Below, piece by piece: positions 5,506 through 6,476 of a stretch of DNA of 6,476 bases (positions are counted from its first letter, which is position 1; every line of letters starts with the position of its first letter). The notes under the pieces are model-generated. The model worked only from the letters and a program-made list of their open reading frames with translations. It was not told the origin of the DNA and searched no databases. The position numbers were made by a program, and so were the translations under genes. Source of the DNA: an uncultured Oscillospiraceae bacterium (GTDB lineage Bacteria > Bacillota > Clostridia > UBA1212 > UBA1255). The stretch lies in contig CABQCN010000088.1 in assembly GCA_902462635.1 (NCBI GenBank), forward strand, positions 1-6,476, written 5' to 3'.

Positions 5506-6476
5506 ATGGATTGGACGCTGCCGGCAAAGGGCATTCCTGCAGTACTTTTTCTACTGGTGATTTTTTTCTTTTTTATGGGACCTTCGGGAAGCGGGCTTGT
5601 TTCCCGTGCGGCGGAAGAACCGGAACTTCCCGGAGATTTTACGGGAGAGGCCGAAGTACAGACCTGGGTTGCCTCCGAACTTGCCTTCCGGAGCTCCGTT
5701 ACGTATCAAAAGCCGTTCTATGATGTAGATTTTGATTTTGTTTTCCGGCACCGGCAAAGCGGCGCCGCTTTAAAAATACCCGCCTTTTGGAACGGCGGCC
5801 AGGATTTTATCGTACGGTATGCGCTCACGCAGCCGGGACTCTGGGATTTTACCGTGGAATGCTCGGATCCTTCAAATCCGCTGCACGGACAGGCCGGCAC
5901 GGTGCGCTGCGCCGAATATGACGGCGAACATGAAATTTATAAAAGAGGCTTCATTCAAACAGAACAGCGGTATTTTACGTATGCGGACGGCACGCCCTTT
6001 TTCTATCTCGGGGATACGCACTGGCACATGGTCCTGGAAGATATCGATACGGAAATCGAATTTGAAAACGGCGTAAAGGCGTCGCGATTCGAGTATACGC
6101 TGATGCGCCGCAAGGAACAGGGCTTTACGGTGATTCAGTCGGAACCGCTGGGTGAATTCGACGGGGATAACAGTTATTTTAAAAGAATATTTACGGAGGA
6201 ATTCGACGAAGATCAGCTGGCGCGTTTCCGGCAGTATGATAAGTATTTCAAATTGATTGCGGAAATGGGATTCTTGCATGCCAACGCGCAATTTTCGTAT
6301 CCGACCGCACTGGGAGACGCTATGCATACGATATCCGACGATGATCTGGCGCGCCTGTGCCGTTACTGGGCGGCGCGTTACGGCGCGTATCCCGTTTTGT
6401 GGACGCTTTCGCAGGAATGTGACAACGATTATTATTACGGGACGACGGGGCAGTTTGTTTTTACTGCGGAGACGAA
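5506..6476 (+). CDS. Exported DUF5060-DUF4038 protein, probable glycoside hydrolase (GH140-like), 3' end outside the window
   Basis: The frame is open from ATG 5506 to the right edge (323 codons) without a stop. ATG is preceded by GGGAGGT (5492-5498) at 7-nt spacing. Residues 1-24 are a short N-terminus plus a strongly hydrophobic stretch (AVLFLLVIFFFFM), followed by small residues and VSRAAEE. This is a signal peptide or membrane anchor; there is no lipobox Cys. Residues about 49-138 look like the Ig-like DUF5060 domain (AFWNGGQDFIVRYALTQPG). From about 148 the DUF4038 TIM-barrel begins: YFTYADGTPFFYLGDTHWHM (156-175), a Gly-Phe strand at 206-210, then YPVLWTLSQECDND (295-308), where E304 is a candidate catalytic acid. 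Known relatives include the GH140 apiosidase of pectin breakdown, which suggests but does not prove a plant-polysaccharide substrate. The remaining barrel strands, and probably a second catalytic acid, lie beyond the window. Domain calls are from recalled family motifs. Confidence 0.82.
   Translation, partial: MDWTLPAKGIPAVLFLLVIFFFFMGPSGSGLVSRAAEEPELPGDFTGEAEVQTWVASELAFRSSVTYQKPFYDVDFDFVFRHRQSGAALKIPAFWNGGQDFIVRYALTQPGLWDFTVECSDPSNPLHGQAGTVRCAEYDGEHEIYKRGFIQTEQRYFTYADGTPFFYLGDTHWHMVLEDIDTEIEFENGVKASRFEYTLMRRKEQGFTVIQSEPLGEFDGDNSYFKRIFTEEFDEDQLARFRQYDKYFKLIAEMGFLHANAQFSYPTALGDAMHTISDDDLARLCRYWAARYGAYPVLWTLSQECDNDYYYGTTGQFVFTAET

Noticed and set aside
4950..5534. Long minus-strand open frame (194 codons) opposite the acetyltransferase gene
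   Set aside because: It lies antisense to a well-supported gene, its product is rich in Arg/Pro/Ser with no recognisable domain, and it has no ribosome binding site.
5872..6327. Minus-strand open frame (151 codons) opposite the DUF4038 gene
   Set aside because: Antisense to a coherent protein with domain motifs; no supporting signals.
1..6476. CRISPR arrays, tRNA or rRNA genes, insertion sequences, attachment sites
   Set aside because: No regularly spaced repeats, no tRNA-like cloverleaf, no transposase or terminal inverted repeats were seen by eye.

Overview
The window looks like a piece of chromosome from an uncultured anaerobic member of the Bacillota, most likely class Clostridia from a gut or rumen plant-fibre community. 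The reasons are strong purine-rich Shine-Dalgarno sites (GGAGGAG, GGGAGGT), a TTG start codon, tight gene packing, intermediate GC content (judged by eye at a little over 50%), a MutY cysteine spacing that I associate with Clostridia, and a decayed copy of a flavodoxin/ferredoxin gene of the EFR1 type common in that group. Species-level placement is not possible from the sequence alone.

Layout. (1) 2-2727: a PutP-type Na+/proline symporter, cut by the left window edge, followed 17 nt later by a cytoplasmic GH43 glycosidase with a C-terminal CBM6-like domain. (2) 2750-3817: mutY, the A/G-mismatch adenine glycosylase, 22 nt after GH43 and with its own strong ribosome binding site. These three genes are probably co-transcribed. 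(3) 3818-4216: a 399-nt interval without an intact gene. It holds, on the minus strand, the N-terminal part of a dead EFR1-like flavodoxin gene that still has a promoter, ribosome binding site and ATG, and on the plus strand a near-consensus promoter for the next gene. (4) 4217-4678: a low-molecular-weight protein tyrosine phosphatase. (5) 4802-5464: a GNAT acetyltransferase starting at TTG behind an extended -10 promoter. (6) 5506 to the right edge: an exported DUF5060-DUF4038 protein, probably a glycoside hydrolase of the GH140-like superfamily, cut by the window edge.

How the genes fit together. Two carbohydrate-active enzymes bracket housekeeping and signalling genes. The DUF4038 protein carries an export signal and would act outside the cell. 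The GH43 enzyme has no signal and would act on imported oligosaccharides containing arabinose or xylose. No sugar transporter is visible, because the only transporter keeps the proline-site residues of PutP. A functional link between the two enzymes is therefore a guess.

I found no convincing new multi-gene system. The most rewarding hidden item is the flavodoxin pseudogene, together with the interleaved face-to-face promoters just upstream of it.
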